Source: Phytophthora sp. 'mugwort' (taxonomy: Eukaryota > Oomycota > Peronosporomycetes > Peronosporales > Peronosporaceae). From it: a DNA stretch of 64,000 bases. The first letter of the stretch is position 1, and every line of letters starts with the position of its first letter. The notes under the pieces were generated by a model. The model ran no database searches and was not told where the DNA came from. It worked only from the letters and a program-made list of their open reading frames with translations. The DNA lies in assembly GCA_033558025.1 (NCBI GenBank), contig JAUCEF010000006.1, forward strand, positions 248,001 through 312,000, given 5' to 3'. The translations under genes and the position numbers were made by a program. Shown piece by piece: positions 40,875 through 53,990 of this stretch.

Positions 40875-41217
40875 GCGCTCAACAACTAAGCGCAACACTG
40901 TAGTAAGTATATGATAGCTGAAATGTGTTGCAAATGTTTAGCACAGACTGAAATAATGCATCCCAATTTTTGCTTGCTTGCTGTTGTTTCGGGGTACTAA
41001 GCGTTAGCATGAGGAGCGCCTTGTCGATACAGGTCGAGCCATTGCGGTAACTCTTGGTACCGCAGTGTGCATGGCAAACTAAAATACTACTACATCGTAA
41101 GTGACGAAACATACTTCAAAGTACTTAAAGTAGGTAAGTAAGTTGCTCGCTCTATATTGAAAAGGGACGTGAAGGAGCAAAAGCCATTGTTTACATAGTA
41201 CCATCCAGCAGACCTTA
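40875..41217. other. Intergenic, convergent 3' ends
   Basis: No gene is seen between the decayed copy and the helicase 3' end. Confidence 0.5.
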
Positions 41218-43041
41218 TCAGTGAGAAAACTGGCGCTGGTCACCCGTGGCACGCTTGCCGTACGGGTTGTCGGCACTGAATGCGTGACCGGAGCGCTGGA
41301 ACTTACCACCGCGCGAGCTGCCGTCGTTGTCGAAAGACGCACCCTTGCGCTTTCCGGTCTTGCCATTCGTCTTGACAGGAAGAGTCACCTTGGGTGGAAC
41401 CTGGAGTCCGAAAGACTTGGCCACTCCTTGCAGGTCGAGACGACCAACATCGAACAAACCCTTCAAAGAATGCGACGCGTACGCTAACAAATATCCGCGG
41501 TAGGCATCCTTCGCAGACTTGTGCAGATAGTACGTTTTTTCCACTAGCTTCATGAGCTGAGACTCCACGTTGGCAATCTTCGAGACGGGAAATTCATACT
41601 CGTTCAGCGCCACCTTCGAAGCCTTCAGGTACTTCAGGAAGCCGAGCTCATCAGGCAGGAGCATAAGTAGTGCCTTACCTTTACCCTTAGCACCACGAGC
41701 AGTACGGCCCACACGGTGGATGTACTCGCGGGGATCATCAGGCGGGTCGAACTGAATAATCCAGTCCACAGCCGGGATATCAAGACCACGCGCTGCCACA
41801 TCAGTACAGAGCAAGATACCGGTCTTCGCGTTACAAAACTGGAAGAAAGTAGTCGTACGCTTGTTCTGTTTCTGCTTGCCGTGAATATCCAGCACGGGAA
41901 TGTCAATGTAGTTGAGCAGTTCGCCGTAAAATTTGACAGCACTGCACGACGAGAAGAAAACCATCACCTTTTTCTTCAGGTTCTTCTTCAAGAACGTGAA
42001 CAACAGGAGGAAACGCTTGTCGCTAGGGGTCACGACGTAGCCCTGTTCCAGTGTAGCCACGGTGGCCTTGGTGTCCTCCTCTTCCACGCCCACGTACACA
42101 GGCTTCTCCTTAATGGAAAGACGAGCAAGATCCTCCACCTTCTTCGTTTGCGTAGCACTAAACAGCATCGTCTGGCGCTCCTTCGGAATGCACTTAATGA
42201 TCTGGCGCATTTCCTCCTCGAAACCAATGGACAGAATGCGGTCAGCCTCATCGATCACAAGAATTTGTAGGTTATGGTAGATGAACGCCTTCGTGTTCTG
42301 CAAGTGATCCAGCAGACGACCAGGCGTAGAGATCAAAATGTTAACACCCTTCACCAGGCGCTCCGCCTCGGCGCGGCGGTTGGCACCACCCATAACGATC
42401 CCGTGCGTCTGCGAGTGGTACTTGCAGATGTCCCGTACGACACCGTAAATCTGCAGCGCGAGCTCGCGGGTCGGCGAGATAACAATGCAGCCCGTACCCT
42501 TGCGTGCAGTAAAGCGCACCTTGTGCAGCAATTCGATTGCAGGAATCAAAAATGAGAGCGTCTTACCGGAGCCCGTCTTGGCCGCACCGAGAAGATCTTG
42601 ACCGGCAAGCAGCGGACGGATAGACTTGGACTGAATTTTGGTCATCTTGGCGAAACCCATGTCGGCCAGCGCCTTGCGTGTGGGCTCGGAGAGCGGCAGC
42701 GAGGCGAACTCCTCGTTGGAGAAGTAGCGCTCGTCCACGATGCTTTCGGCTAGGGTGGTGGCCTCAGCGATGGCCTGCTCCGTCTCCTCGTCCTGCTCAT
42801 CATCCACATTAGACTCTACGATCTGCTCTTCCTGCTTCAAAGCCTCGGCAGGCTCCGACTTCTTGTCCGTCTTGCCCTTTTTCGACTTCTGCTGCTTCGT
42901 GTCCACACCTTCAGCTGCAGAAGCAGAAACTGCAGCAGCGGCAGCGGCTTCGATCTGCGGCATCGTCGCGGCGACGGCGTCATTGGCCTTAGCCACCTTC
43001 TCCTTTGAAGAGCTCGATCCCTTGCGTCGTGTCTTGCCCAT
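41218..43041 (-). CDS. DEAD-box RNA helicase, Has1/DDX18 type (607 aa)
   Basis: ATG 43041 gives [16 protein letters not shown] Lys/Glu/Ala-rich N-terminal tail is followed by the full DEAD core: Q-motif region [14 protein letters not shown], motif [10 protein letters not shown] (about 150), Ia [17 protein letters not shown] (about 263), III SAT in [24 protein letters not shown] and [22 protein letters not shown]. The C-terminal block with [17 protein letters not shown] and [12 protein letters not shown] is characteristic of Has1/DDX18. The family acts in the nucleolus on U14 snoRNA release and 60S/40S precursor maturation. The tail is basic with a G/R-rich end. No introns are seen; length is normal. 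Confidence 0.95.
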   Translation of the reverse strand: MGKTRRKGSSSSKEKVAKANDAVAATMPQIEAAAAAAVSASAAEGVDTKQQKSKKGKTDKKSEPAEALKQEEQIVESNVDDEQDEETEQAIAEATTLAESIVDERYFSNEEFASLPLSEPTRKALADMGFAKMTKIQSKSIRPLLAGQDLLGAAKTGSGKTLSFLIPAIELLHKVRFTARKGTGCIVISPTRELALQIYGVVRDICKYHSQTHGIVMGGANRRAEAERLVKGVNILISTPGRLLDHLQNTKAFIYHNLQILVIDEADRILSIGFEEEMRQIIKCIPKERQTMLFSATQTKKVEDLARLSIKEKPVYVGVEEEDTKATVATLEQGYVVTPSDKRFLLLFTFLKKNLKKKVMVFFSSCSAVKFYGELLNYIDIPVLDIHGKQKQNKRTTTFFQFCNAKTGILLCTDVAARGLDIPAVDWIIQFDPPDDPREYIHRVGRTARGAKGKGKALLMLLPDELGFLKYLKASKVALNEYEFPVSKIANVESQLMKLVEKTYYLHKSAKDAYRGYLLAYASHSLKGLFDVGRLDLQGVAKSFGLQVPPKVTLPVKTNGKTGKRKGASFDNDGSSRGGKFQRSGHAFSADNPYGKRATGDQRQFSH

Positions 43042-43064
43042 TTTGCAAACTACGTTTCGCACTT

Positions 43065-43858
43065 GTGCCGAACACCACCGAGTTTTTTGGCTGGTGGGGA
43101 CGCGACGGGTAAAACTGAGTGCGATGATTGGCCAAAAAGGCCTTCAGGCTTTGTGCCTGATGAACTAATCTGAAATGCCAGATCTATTTTAATAAATACC
43201 GTACCGTAAAACTTGTGTAGTATCCGACCCACTTTTGATTTTGGGGTTTGGGCCCCTTAAAATCGATAATTCACAATCCATACGGAAAAACAGACACTTT
43301 AATAAAAACCACCGATTTAGCACTCAGGAGTGCTTCCATTAGATCCAGAATTACCCTACGAACCCTACCACCGCGGGGAACAATTAACACGAAGTATTAC
43401 ACTTACTTAGACGCTTACCTCTCCTCTGATCATCATGTCTGCTATGTTCTCTTCATCATCGACCTCACCAACCTCAGGAAAAGCTCCATGCGCTTTACTT
43501 GCTCAGCGAGATCATTAGACGATGCCTCAAATGTTGGGTCGACAGGTGGCGGCAAGGATGCCCTTAAACCCGTTCGAGATCGTCGAATCGGACAGCTCGT
43601 TCCGCGCGCTGGCAACCCAGCCAACCAGTTCATCCCTGGACGGCCCCATAACCACACTGCCGCTCTCCTGTCTCGCCAGCTTATCGGTCAGCTAGTTGAC
43701 CCAGCGTTGGCACAGACGCTGCTTCAACGGGCGGTTCCACGCAATGTCCGCCGGCTTACAGCCGAGAACGGCGACCTCGACGCACAAAAAACAAACACGG
43801 ATTTAGAAACGAGAAGTTCGAGTTAGGTCGTAATAAGGCTCAAGATTAGAGAGCACAA
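43065..43858. other. No clear gene
   Basis: An open plus-strand frame (to 43826) contains a stretch with GGGKDALKPVRDRRIGQLVP and LLSRQLIGQLVDPALAQ that looks weakly protein-like, but it has no recognisable family and sits directly before a transposon relic. I treat it as unassigned. Confidence 0.35.
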
Positions 43859-43892
43859 TGCCGAATTGCCGCTTGGGATTGGCAATTCGGCA
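43859..43892. repeat. Hairpin with 12-bp perfect stem
   Basis: TGCCGAATTGCC at 43859-43870 and its reverse complement at 43881-43892 flank a 10-nt loop. It lies just before a Tc1-like transposase relic and could be part of the element end or a terminator-like fold. Confidence 0.7.
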
Positions 43893-43948
43893 CAGCCACC
43901 CATACGTCCGCGCTTTCTGTCACTGCGAAAACGTACGCGGACCCAAGC

Positions 43949-44989
43949 ATGACGCACAGCCCGGGCTTTCACTGGCGGGCGGTCTCCCTGCGCTTCGTGT
44001 ATGGGCTGGACTTGCAGTTCACTAGCAATGTACTTGGTCCCAAGCCGAGGATGATACGGCGCTGGTATAAGCAATTTCTAACTGAAGGCACTGTTAAGCT
44101 GTACAAGCCGTCGCAGCGAACAGAGTGCTGGCCGACAGACGTTCTCGCCCACGTGACGTCGTACGTCAAGCATCACCCTATCTTCTACAATTTCATGCAA
44201 CATTATCCTTCGCTGAAGAATTTATCACTGGCTACGGTGTGTCGCGCTCTTCACTTTGACCTCAATTTATCAAGAAAGCACCTCACGCGAGCTGCAAGAG
44301 AGTGCATACCTGCTGATGTAATTATCATTGCTGGTTTCGTTTGTTTTACATATTTTACATAATTAATGGTTTGTATTTATGTTTTCTGTAGGTCGCTACG
44401 TACATGGCTAAGCTGGCTGCGATATATTCTTTCTCAGAGCGGCTTCTGTTCATAGATGAAACCTCCAAGGACGGGTGTCACGCATATCGACGCTATGGGT
44501 GGTCATCAAGGGGGTCTCGTCGTGTTGGTAAGCTGCCCTTTCGCCGTGTCAAACGGCAGTAAATCTTGGCCTGCTTAGACCACCGAGGCTTTGCCGTCTG
44601 GGAAACAACGGAGGGAACGTTCGCAAGGCGGAGCTTTCACGTAGCATTTTCCAGAAAGGTAGTTCCTTTGCTCAATCCCTGGTCGTTGCCCAGGTCCATA
44701 GCTATTATGGACAGCGCCAACATCCACATGTATCCCGAGTTAGTGGAGGCCGTCTATCAAGCTGGCGCAAGATTGTTGTTTTTGCCGCCGTACGGCGCCT
44801 CAACTTAACCCAATTGAGGTCTGTTTTGGCCGCTTCAGGTCATGGATCCAACGCTACGCAAATTTGGTATTCCCTGCGAACCTCGACGGAGTTCTCAATG
44901 TGGCCATGCGTAAATTTTTATCTGCGGATGCTCCGGGCACGTTATATCTTTACGGGCATTGCGGATACGACATAGGTGGTCTTATGTAG
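43949..44989 (+). pseudogene. Tc1/mariner-type DDE transposase, broken
   Basis: The N-terminal part (43949-44317) has helix-turn-helix character (NVLGPKPRMIRRWYKQFLTE). An 84-nt GT-AG intron (44318-44401) appears to separate it from the catalytic part. Catalytic blocks are LLFIDETSKDG (first Asp), IMDSANIHMYPELVEA (second Asp) and LFLPPYG followed by LNPIE (last acidic residue). A stop at about 44561-44563 and a frame shift in the PPYGxxQLNPIE block inactivate it. This is the DDE superfamily layout used by Tc1/mariner and IS630-like elements. TIRs were not identified. Confidence 0.85.
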
Positions 44990-47300
44990 CGTTTGAGCAA
45001 CTTTTTAATGAGAATGAATGAAAGGTTTATTGTTCATCAGCCTCGTTATCTCCTTGCTGGTGATCGACATCAGGGATATTAACCTGAGGTGGCTGAACAG
45101 GTTCATAGCCGTGAAAGACTCCCTCCGTGAAGATGTCGTGAGCTGGTAACCCTAGAGCAGCTAGCTCGCAAATCGAGTACGTCAACTTCGTAGCGAACCC
45201 AGCATCCATTCACGCGAAGGCGGATGCTTGCGTTACGGCGGTTCGTGCCGGTTACTTTTGTGGGGGGAGCTTGGATTTCAGCGATAGCTGCATCAAGTGC
45301 GATGGCTTGGAGTGTCGTATTATCTTTAGGTACCTACGAAGCAGGTAGCGTACCTTTTGAGAGAATATCGGCATTGACCTCACCTGCTCGTTAATGCGTG
45401 GGTCCTTCGAGACGCGAAATGATGAATGAACTGGTGCCCTCGAAGTTGATATGCGTAATATAGTCTAGGACCATTGTCAAGTCATTGAATGTCTTCATCG
45501 CCTAGTACCAGTGCTTTAAGGTTAAGATCGTACCCATAGCTAATATCCAAAAACCAGTGATCTCCAATGCAACATCTTGCTCAGACAGGTCTTTGTTTTC
45601 TTCTTTTGAAGAACGGCAACCCTCCACGTCGCAGTCCCTGATGATCTCCATTGGTAGAATGAGATCAACTTGATCCGGAGGCTTTATTGTGCTTGGAGAT
45701 AGTGCTTTCAGCACCACTATCATCCAGCGACTATCCCCGGTGACGCGGGTAATCACCCGCGCCCCTGTTCCCCGGTCCCTTGCGCGGTCATTCCGACGCG
45801 GCACGCGATAACGAAGCCCCTGATTCTCGCGCTCCACCTGGTCCAGACGCCGCGCAATGCCGATCGAGACGTTGCGCGAGCGCAGCGTCCTCACAGCCGT
45901 CGCGATCCCCCATTCGAGCGCGACGGTCCCGCGCCTCTCATGGATAGCGCGGGTAATATCCGCCATATCATGGATCATATCCTGGAGCATGATGATTCTC
46001 ACGCTGTTCAGGACAGGCGCTACAGCAGAGCTAACAAGTAAACATTATAACACAAACACATTAGCGCCAATAACATGAATGTGATACATCTCTGTAAATC
46101 GCTACATTGCTGTTGCAGGTGCAGCAACGGCGAATCTGTGCAGCGTTATGTAGCGCACATTCTGTACCACCATGCAGCACGATAATGTTCATCTCGGGAA
46201 CCGCCGCAGCGCCTTGAGTGGCGGCTGAACATGACGGGCCGCCAGCGCGCGGCTACATGTCATAGACGACGAGGTGGAATCATGGTGTAGCATATCAATA
46301 GGCGTCGGCAGGGGGCCCTGGTACGATGAGAAGATTGCGTCCGTGAACCTTGACGGGTCGGGGCGACGGGTCGCCGAGACGAGTCGGTCTCTCCCAATCG
46401 CCGTTTCCTTGTGCGTTGGCTGGGCCGATGCTGGACAGTTGGGAGCCGCGCGAGATCCTTCAGCAGGACGTTCCTGATGTGGTGGCGGCGTACGAGGCAA
46501 GCCTCGTACCGGTGGCAGACCAGCGCGAAGGTGCGGCCGCCCGCCGCGCCTAGTCTCATCCAAGGCGCTCCGGAAGCGCTCAATCACATCTCTCTCTGCT
46601 TCGGTTATGGGAACTTCGTTGGTGATACGCTGCCATTCGGCAGCGTTGGGTCGCGGGCGTTTGTTCCCGTTACAGAGCACACACCAATCTGCGATGTGCG
46701 CGAAGCAGCACTGACCGTCCTCCTCGTACGAGAGCCGGCAGATCCGAGTAGCCAGTGCCCTGACCGACAGTCGCTCCTAAGTTGCCTCACGAGCCAGCAG
46801 CGTTCTCTTGATCGCAGCCCCGCCTTCCTTATTCCAGTTGGTTACGAATGACGTCCAAGCGTTGTCGAGCGATCACATGGTCACAGTACGCGCCACTGTG
46901 GCACATTTGTGCTTTCCATCGCCTGGGAAAAGCTGCGCATTTCATCTTCGTTGCGGGCGTCCACGAAGTCATTGCAGTCATGCAGTGCCATCTCTCGAGA
47001 AGTTCCGCGTACGTGCCAGCGTCGCTGTCCTGCGTGTCCATTGACGCTCCGTGACTTCGAATCCAAACTGACCGGCTTCTCTCATCTGAAGTGCAGGGGA
47101 GGTGTGACGGGCCTCTGTCACACAGCTGCCATGGCCAATCACCGTTTAGAGTAGATCTAATAGCTGAGACGGTGTGACACTCGCCACCCTCTCGTCAATC
47201 AATCAGAATCAAATTTGACTACTGCTTCCTACGCTAACAGTGTAACCTAATTAACGGACCTTTATCCCGTTACAATCCACCGCGGATTTTCAAGCCGAGC
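44990..47300. other. Unassigned region with minus-strand open frames
   Basis: Minus-strand frames at 45502-45990 (RRGTVALEWGIATAVRTLRS, coiled) and 46189-46680 (WCVLCNGNKRPRPNAAEWQR, then a helical acidic stretch) look protein-like, and cysteine/histidine residues recur up to about 47050 (RWKAQMCHSGAYCDHVI). They could be pieces of one decayed gene or element read right to left. Frames are interrupted and I recognise no family. 47090-47220 contains short GTGACA-type inverted motifs that could be an element end. Confidence 0.3.
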
Positions 47301-50057
47301 ATTTTTTTTCTTCGACGTCGACATCATGTTGGAAATGATGGTCGGTTCGGCTTCGTCCCAGCACAAGAAGCAACTCCCGCACTATACAGCTTTAGTAACC
47401 TCGGCGTTTGAGGGGGGGGTTACAGTTCATCACCCTTCCGAAGCAACAGATGCAGCGCCAAGGCTTAGGTTTCGATGCGATTACTGTGGTAGCCTTCCAC
47501 GCGAATACGTGGTGATCTTCCATGTAAAGACAGGAACGCGTGCGTCCCTTGTAACCCCGCCAATGCCATAGGGGGTTATCCTGTTCAGCATCGATATGCA
47601 TGAGGGGTTTAACGCCCACGCAGAACTCAAAGTTATGCGAGTCCAGGACGCGGAGTCGCACTGCCTCCGTCAGTGCGATACGAAGTGCATCAAAGTGGAC
47701 AAAACGAAATGGCGGCGCGGCAAACTGCAACGCAGGTGCTCACAGAAGAACGAGCGAGCAAAGCAAAGAGCAAGGCCGCTGCGCAGAAACCAAGGCGGCT
47801 TTTCGAGCAGCCAGCCAAGAGTGCAGACGTCGTCCAGCAGCACGCAAGGACAAGGTTTCCAGGCCGCAGCGAAAGCTTAAAATGCTTCAAGACATCACGG
47901 CCGCTATACGTTAGCGAGAGGGACTCGCTTTGTGCTCGCTAGCGTAGTGTCGGAATCAAATTTGCATACATTTTTACCAAAACAAATAATTAATTACTGG
48001 GCACCCCACGGATAAGGTGCAAGTGCGCACAAGAAATGCGACGAGGCATGCTCAAGGTACCGTCCGAGTCGAACGCGGTGGCCCGTGTGACACGTGTCGA
48101 CTGATCGTCAAGCGAACGGTGAGTTCACTCCAGAATACGTGCAGCATATTTTCTTTGTTTGTCTTCCTGCCCTCTTAATCGCCGCCATGACACAGACTCG
48201 CGGCACTTTGGAAAGCGAAAGGGGCCTACTGGGCCCACATATGTATCAGCTTCCTCACATCATCTGCTCGCTGCTCATGCTAAGTGTTAACTAATTTCGT
48301 TTTTTTTAAGTACCAATGAACCCGAAAAGGCGGACACAATGCTTACACTTTATGCAAAACGGGGGGTTACACTTGTAGTTTATCAGCTTGTGGCTGCGAA
48401 GTATAGGACTGCATGACCGCAGCCGGTTGCCCATTTCCCGTTTTATCTCAACCTCTAGTGCCGACATCGACCGATGACTGCAGTAATCCCGTTTTTGCTG
48501 TAGGAGCACTGAAAGTTTCAGCTTGTGTCTCGGTGTGTAGCAGCGCTTGAAGGATCGACTACTTGTCTCGCATGATTGTTCATCATCGTGAATCCGCACG
48601 GCGTCATATACGCTTGCCAATGGCTGAAGTGACCTTGAAGCCGTTGTTTTCCATGTGCAGCCGAAATTTATCCAGCTCTGGGTGTTCGCTCCAGGCGTAT
48701 AGAACCTTGTGCTTCTGAGTGTCATACTTAGCTTTGCTACTCGAAAAAACGCAGATCATAGATACCGTGATGCACCTCTGCTACGCGATCACCACGGTTC
48801 GCTGTTTCAGTGCGAGAAAAATCTTGGCAACGATATCGTAGTAGCACATCAGGTAGGTGCAATCACGGCCAACCACAAATACTGTTTTTCATCCCGTTAT
48901 ACTGAGCTTTGTCTGCATCGCCTAAGATAAAGTCGGCGCCGACAACTGTTGCGTACACAGCCTGCTGCGCAGCCAGATCAACAAACTACATTACACTTAG
49001 ATGCAGTGCAGCCAGAGCACCCGTGTATGCTATTTTCGAGCTGCGACGTAAGAAGCAGCGTGCCTGCGCCGCCAAAAAATAGTACGCGCTACCACTGATA
49101 GATCGCCATGTCGAGCTGAGCGTGGTGGTGTACACATGAAGAACAAAAGTGGTATGGTCTCGATTAGCGGATCGCAGGAGTTATTTTGTGGCCACAGCAA
49201 CCACAAACGGGTGAACATCAGAGCTGTCACCAGCGATGAGTTGTCATATCCATCAATGTTCGTGATGAACGTACGGATCATGGCCTTCCTCTCGTCCAGT
49301 GAATGCTGTCGCAACAGTACGCTGCCAGCTCGCTGTGGCGACCGTTGCCGCCCAACTATGTGTTTCGGTAGTTATTTACTGCGTTTGGATTTTGCGTAGT
49401 TCAGGTAAATCTTGCAGAGTCAGGTAAATCTTGTAGAGTCAGGTATATATTGTATGGTCTTGCCAAACGTCCGTGTCATTGTATGTAAAAATCTCAGAGG
49501 GGTTAGATTTTCGCGCGTCATGTCATGAATGGAGGTCTTCTGGGCGCGCGTAATAATAAGATTCTTGAGTGATATATAGACGACAAATGCGTGCCCAGAT
49601 CGTTCAGCGTCCACGCAGGTAAGCTCTTGGCTCGCCATCCGCACTTAGTAATCGGCGATACAGCCCTATATAGACGACAACACTTGGTAGAGATTCGAAT
49701 GCGGTGTTGTCTAGCAAGTACTTCGGTACTTCTCCGTTCCGTTAAAAGTTAGGTTAAACTGAAAATCTTGCAAGTGGTTTTGCAAGAGATTCAATATGTT
49801 GATATTCTCATTTGGTGAAAACGCTTGTGTATCTATTGAACATATACCGGAATGTTTGGAGCTGTTTTGATTCAGCTGATATTTCATTTTACGTCTGATA
49901 TTTACTGTCAGCAGAATAACTACTCTCCGGGCCGCATTAAATATTTAACTGCGCGACAAAATGTTTCGGACACCTACATATTTACCCATATCTCAGTTTC
50001 TAGAAGGGGTTACAGCATGCTATTTAGATATGTTGCTCCAATCAAACTGCGTTAAGT
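47301..50057. other. Repeat-poor to degenerate sequence without a recognised gene
   Basis: Only short frames occur. The plus-strand frame starting at the ATG at 47709 (MAARQTATQVLTEERASKAK) looks weakly protein-like but lacks a family. A 19-bp tandem repeat lies at 49401-49457. I can support no gene here. Confidence 0.35.
49401..49457 (+). repeat. Three tandem copies of a 19-bp unit
   Basis: TCAGGTAAATCTTGCAGAG at 49401-49419 is followed by a copy with one change (49420-49438) and a more diverged third copy (49439-49457). No gene context suggests a role. Confidence 0.8.
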
Positions 50058-50964
50058 GGGCGTGTGACGTGGAGCTAAATATCTAAGCGCGTCGATAGGC
50101 TCGTATACAACTAACTAAATTTTACACTATGACAATACTTTCGGACAATTTTATATCTTAATTAGTATGGTGAACGAATGAATGTAGTTATGTGTCTACC
50201 AGTTTTTACTGTATTTTGCTATGGGTCGCCCCCCCCATCATGGACGAAGAGCGTGGAAGGATCAAGGGCCCCCACGAAGCTGGACTGGAGGGGGGGGGAG
50301 CAGGGACCTCTGCGGATCCAGAGGTCGCCGGACGGGGTGAGCTATGTGCTGCGTACCACAGACAAGAAACCCGTCAAGTGCGGAAGGCCAAAGAGTCTCA
50401 CAGATCGCCAGTGTCGACAAATCGTGCGGTGGGAGGGGGGGGGGGGGGGGTCGGCGACGGGAAATCTTCAGCTTCGCAGCATTCAACCGCGTGCGTAGCA
50501 TTCAGAGACTTCTGGCTATGTCGATTTCCTTGTTTATTCAAAAATGGACAGAACGCTCTCCCTACGAGTCTAGGAGTTTTTCAAGGAGCAGAGTGTGATG
50601 GTGCTTGACTGGCCCGCACGGTCACCCGACTTAAATCCCATTAAAAACGTGTGGACAATTTTGGTAAGAAGCGTGTACAGCAACGGTAAGCAGTATACGT
50701 CTGTCGATGAGCTAGCTGTCCCGATCAAGAAGGCTTGGGATTCGATTACTGTGAAGAGCTGCATAAGCTGATGGACTCGATGCCGGCGAGGTGCTTCGAG
50801 GTTGCTCTAAGAACGGTGACAAAACACATTATTGATAAATACCTTTGTTCACCATACTAAAATCAAGATATTAATTTGTTCGAAAGTATTGTCGCGATTT
50901 AAAGTTTAGTTAGTTGTATACCAGTCTATCGATGCGCTTAGAAATTTAGCTCTGCGTCACGCCC
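50058..50964 (+). mobile_element. Degenerate Tc1/mariner element with long terminal inverted repeats
   Basis: The left terminal repeat (about 50058-50175) and right repeat (about 50846-50964) align as inverted repeats over roughly 110-118 bp. Examples are TACAACTAACTAAA on the left against TTTAGTTAGTTGTATA on the right, and GACAATACTTTCG against CGAAAGTATTGTC. Between them are transposase pieces: GRPKSLTDRQCRQIVRW (HTH region, about 50380-50430) and LDWPARSPDLNPIKNVW (about 50603-50653), then YTSVDELAVPIKKAWDSI. The canonical NPIEN reads NPIKN, so the last catalytic acidic residue is lost. Homopolymer G runs and a missing middle show decay. Confidence 0.85.
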
Positions 50965-53640
50965 AACATCTTGGTTCCGAGATGTCCGGTTAGAAGTGGC
51001 GAAGCAAATAGCGGCGGCGAAGGAGTTTGGATGCCGCCAGTCGGCTACGAAAATTTGGGATTAACACTGGATGCACTTTTTATTTCTATAATATGTTTTA
51101 AGACTTAATTCATACTTCGCATTTAGCTAGTTTATCATGCAAAAAACAGCAGTTTTTGGCATGCTGATATTGCAGCAGTATGAAATACATGATTTGACAT
51201 ATTTCAACTTATCCAGTAATAAATCATTCGTTGTATTGGGTGCCATTATTTACTGTTTCATTCGTTATTTCGCTGAAGCGAGCCTTCCGCATGAACAGCC
51301 GCTGTTCACGATAATTCTCGCATTCTAGTTGAGGCCAACTCGAAAAATTAGTGAACAACGAAAACTTAACTTTATGCCTCTCAAAACGATTATAACTTGG
51401 CGTGCTTTTTTTGGTAGTTGTTTCGTTAATTGCCTTTCAAAATACGAGAAGGCAGTAGATGTTACGCGCATTACAACGAGATTGGCATCATGACAAAATG
51501 TTATGCTCAGAATAGAAAGTAATTTTTAATGGACACAGGGAGGATTCATTCTCTGAAATGACAATCGAGACGAGTTAAATTTTCACATCTCTAATTCTAC
51601 CGATGTTGTCTGTGAGACGAAAAGATCGGGATTGATGCGGGGGCGCGGGGGGGGGGATTTGCGATTGAAACGTTTTGCGGCGGTCTCGTGGTCCCCGCTT
51701 GCCCCGCTAGCTGAAAAAAGAATCCGGTTTATTTGGTAAGTTTTGCTATCATGAGGGTTTATCTAGTGCTCGTATTGAAGGCTTCTCGCCAAGCCTAAAA
51801 GCTGACTGGGCACTAACTCGACCTCCTTTTTCTCAGGTCGGCCTGGTTTTCTTTGTTTGGTAGCCCTATGGTCTGCTGGTTCAGTTTCGTTGCTGAGATA
51901 CTGAGATCAGGGGCGTTGATAATGAAAGCAGGGACAGATGGGTAATAGGATAAGCACTGCTGTGGGGCCAAGAAGTGCACCGTCCGGCAACCGCTCCAGC
52001 GGACAGGAGAAGCGGACCGGATGTTTCCGCTTCTCAACATAACCACGGCATTCGTATTGTATTTCAGACGCCGAGGACACCGGACGCCAAGGTCAAGGGC
52101 TGATCCCCTATTGGGCAGTGAGCCGGCATCAGGATCAAGTCCAGGCGCAGAGCCTCTATCGAAGAAGGAGCTGGACCCCAGAGATACATAGCAACCCTCC
52201 CGGCTCAGTCATGCAGTCTGCTGAGTCCCGAGGCAACATTACCAGACTCGAGTTCCCCCAGGGGCTTCCTGAGGGAGACTAGGACGGTTTTGTTTACGCT
52301 CACCTTCGCGAGGCGAGGCACATTCAATCAGGGCACGCTAGCCCAGTAGAGGTTGATGATTCAAGCCGACGCCCTGGCTGGGTGTGTGATCTCATTCATC
52401 GCCGCTACGACCCAGCGAACCGAGCGTTTAGTCGACGGAGGACACAGAGTCCGGCCTCGGCAATATCGTCATCCCGTACAACAGGCTTATGAGACTCCAT
52501 GACGATCTGTCACGGGATTGCGAGACCGCCCCTCCTATTGCTCTTCCATTTCGTGCGGTTTCGTAACGGAAGGTCGTGGAACGGATCCACGCCGTTTCGT
52601 TACGGCTACTCAAGCCGTTTTCCTCGTCGGGCAAGTCGTTGGGTACGACGTATGCGACCGACTGTGTCATCGGGCGCGGCATTGCGACAACCTCAAACTA
52701 CATGTGTATGGTGGCGATTCGGCAACCGGAATAATTTTCCGGCTCATGTGCTGCTACAGGCCAAGGAAGCCTGGGGTTCTCTGATCACTCGTCACAAATA
52801 TATCGTGGGCTGGCACCACGGAGTGCCAGCGACACTCATCCTCTATGCGGTACAGCGCGTTTTCGAGCACGGTGGATGGAGTTTACCGTACCTTCAGCTG
52901 GTAATGCAGAACTCCGGTGCCTGCTGCGCGACGCGTTTATACCCACAGGGTCTGGCACCACTATGGAGTTTGGCACGTCGGCCATCCCGCTATTCCACTG
53001 ATAACTGAATTCGATCGAGTCGTTTCAGCCATCCCATTGAAGTATGTGCAGACATACACCGGGACATCCCGGTCAATTTCGCGTGGATGAAACCGCTGGT
53101 AGTGGCTCGGAAACGTCAGCTGGTGTTTTGGCAGTTGGGATGTCGCGGGTGCATCGGCTACCCATGACCTTCGTCACGTAGTCTTATACATTTATATCAC
53201 AGGCGGCTCTGCCGCGCATAAGAAGAATACATTCGGTTCTCGTTTGAAGTAAAGAGTTCGTTTGCCGTGTTTAAGGTAGCTTTGACTGTTGGCGTCCGTC
53301 AGTAGTTATGCTACGGGTTGTTCTTGGTTCTTATATAGAACCTAAGGCTATTCACCTAAAACATGAGATTCACTGAGTCTGTGTCTTACTCTGACGCTAA
53401 AGCTACGGCTGCCCCGCTGCAGGAAGGGTAGAGTGGCTACAGTGCCGAAATCACAACCGAAAATAGAGCAGCATCTCGCAAATTTAAGAAGTGTCGTCAT
53501 GGATAGGCACAAGGCTGTGAAGGTTGAACGCACTCGCCAAGCCCAGGGTACCGGTCACGACCACATTACGAGCAGCAAGTGAATTTTCCAGTCGGCCGTT
53601 ACGTGTTGCGTTCACGAGTCTGCGAGAAATTGCTAAAGGC
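50965..53640. other. Degenerate sequence, no gene recognised
   Basis: 50965-51800 is AT-rich and empty. 52080-53010 has open plus-strand frames (for example VCDLIHRRYDPANRAFSRRR at about 52387) that may be gag-like remnants of an LTR element, but no diagnostic motif is present. 53160-53350 resembles LTR-type sequence leading into the gypsy fragment. Confidence 0.3.
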
Positions 53641-53990
53641 TACGGTAATGTGAGTCGGACCTTATCGAGTAGTTGGGAGTGGAGACTACTACTTTACGGT
53701 CGAACATTTGGTTAATGACAGCAAGATGGATGTGCATCCATCTCGCTTGAAATTGTATGCAGATAATTCGCATGATATAACCGAGGACATCACGTCTCAA
53801 GGAACAGTGCTGGCTGTAGAGGCGATAGTGGATCACCGAATGGGCCACGAGATGAAAACGTAGGAGGTGAAGATCAAGTGGTTGGATCTCGAAACGACTG
53901 AGGACTGCTGGGGGAATTTGAAGACGACGAGCGAGGACGTACCACAAGTATGCGAGCGTACACGCAGGGCACAAATGATGATATTCTCCT
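53641..53990 (+). pseudogene. Ty3/gypsy polyprotein tail with chromodomain
   Basis: In one frame YFTVEHLVNDSKMDVHPSRL is followed by KLYADNSHDITED, then VLAVEAIVDHRMGHE and, after a stop, VKIKWLDLETTEDCWGNLK. This is the integrase C-terminal tail plus chromodomain typical of chromoviruses of the gypsy group; (V/I)KWxGxxxxxxxWE is the chromodomain core. Upstream catalytic domains are absent here. It is a truncated relic. Confidence 0.75.

Noticed and set aside
43248..43826. 192-codon plus-strand frame as a gene
   Set aside because: No start context, family motif or splice support; its composition changes abruptly along the frame, so it is left as unassigned sequence.
50418..50450. Homopolymer G tract as a G-quadruplex regulatory element
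   Set aside because: It lies inside a dead transposase and resembles other G/C runs in this repeat-rich part, so slippage or assembly error is more likely.
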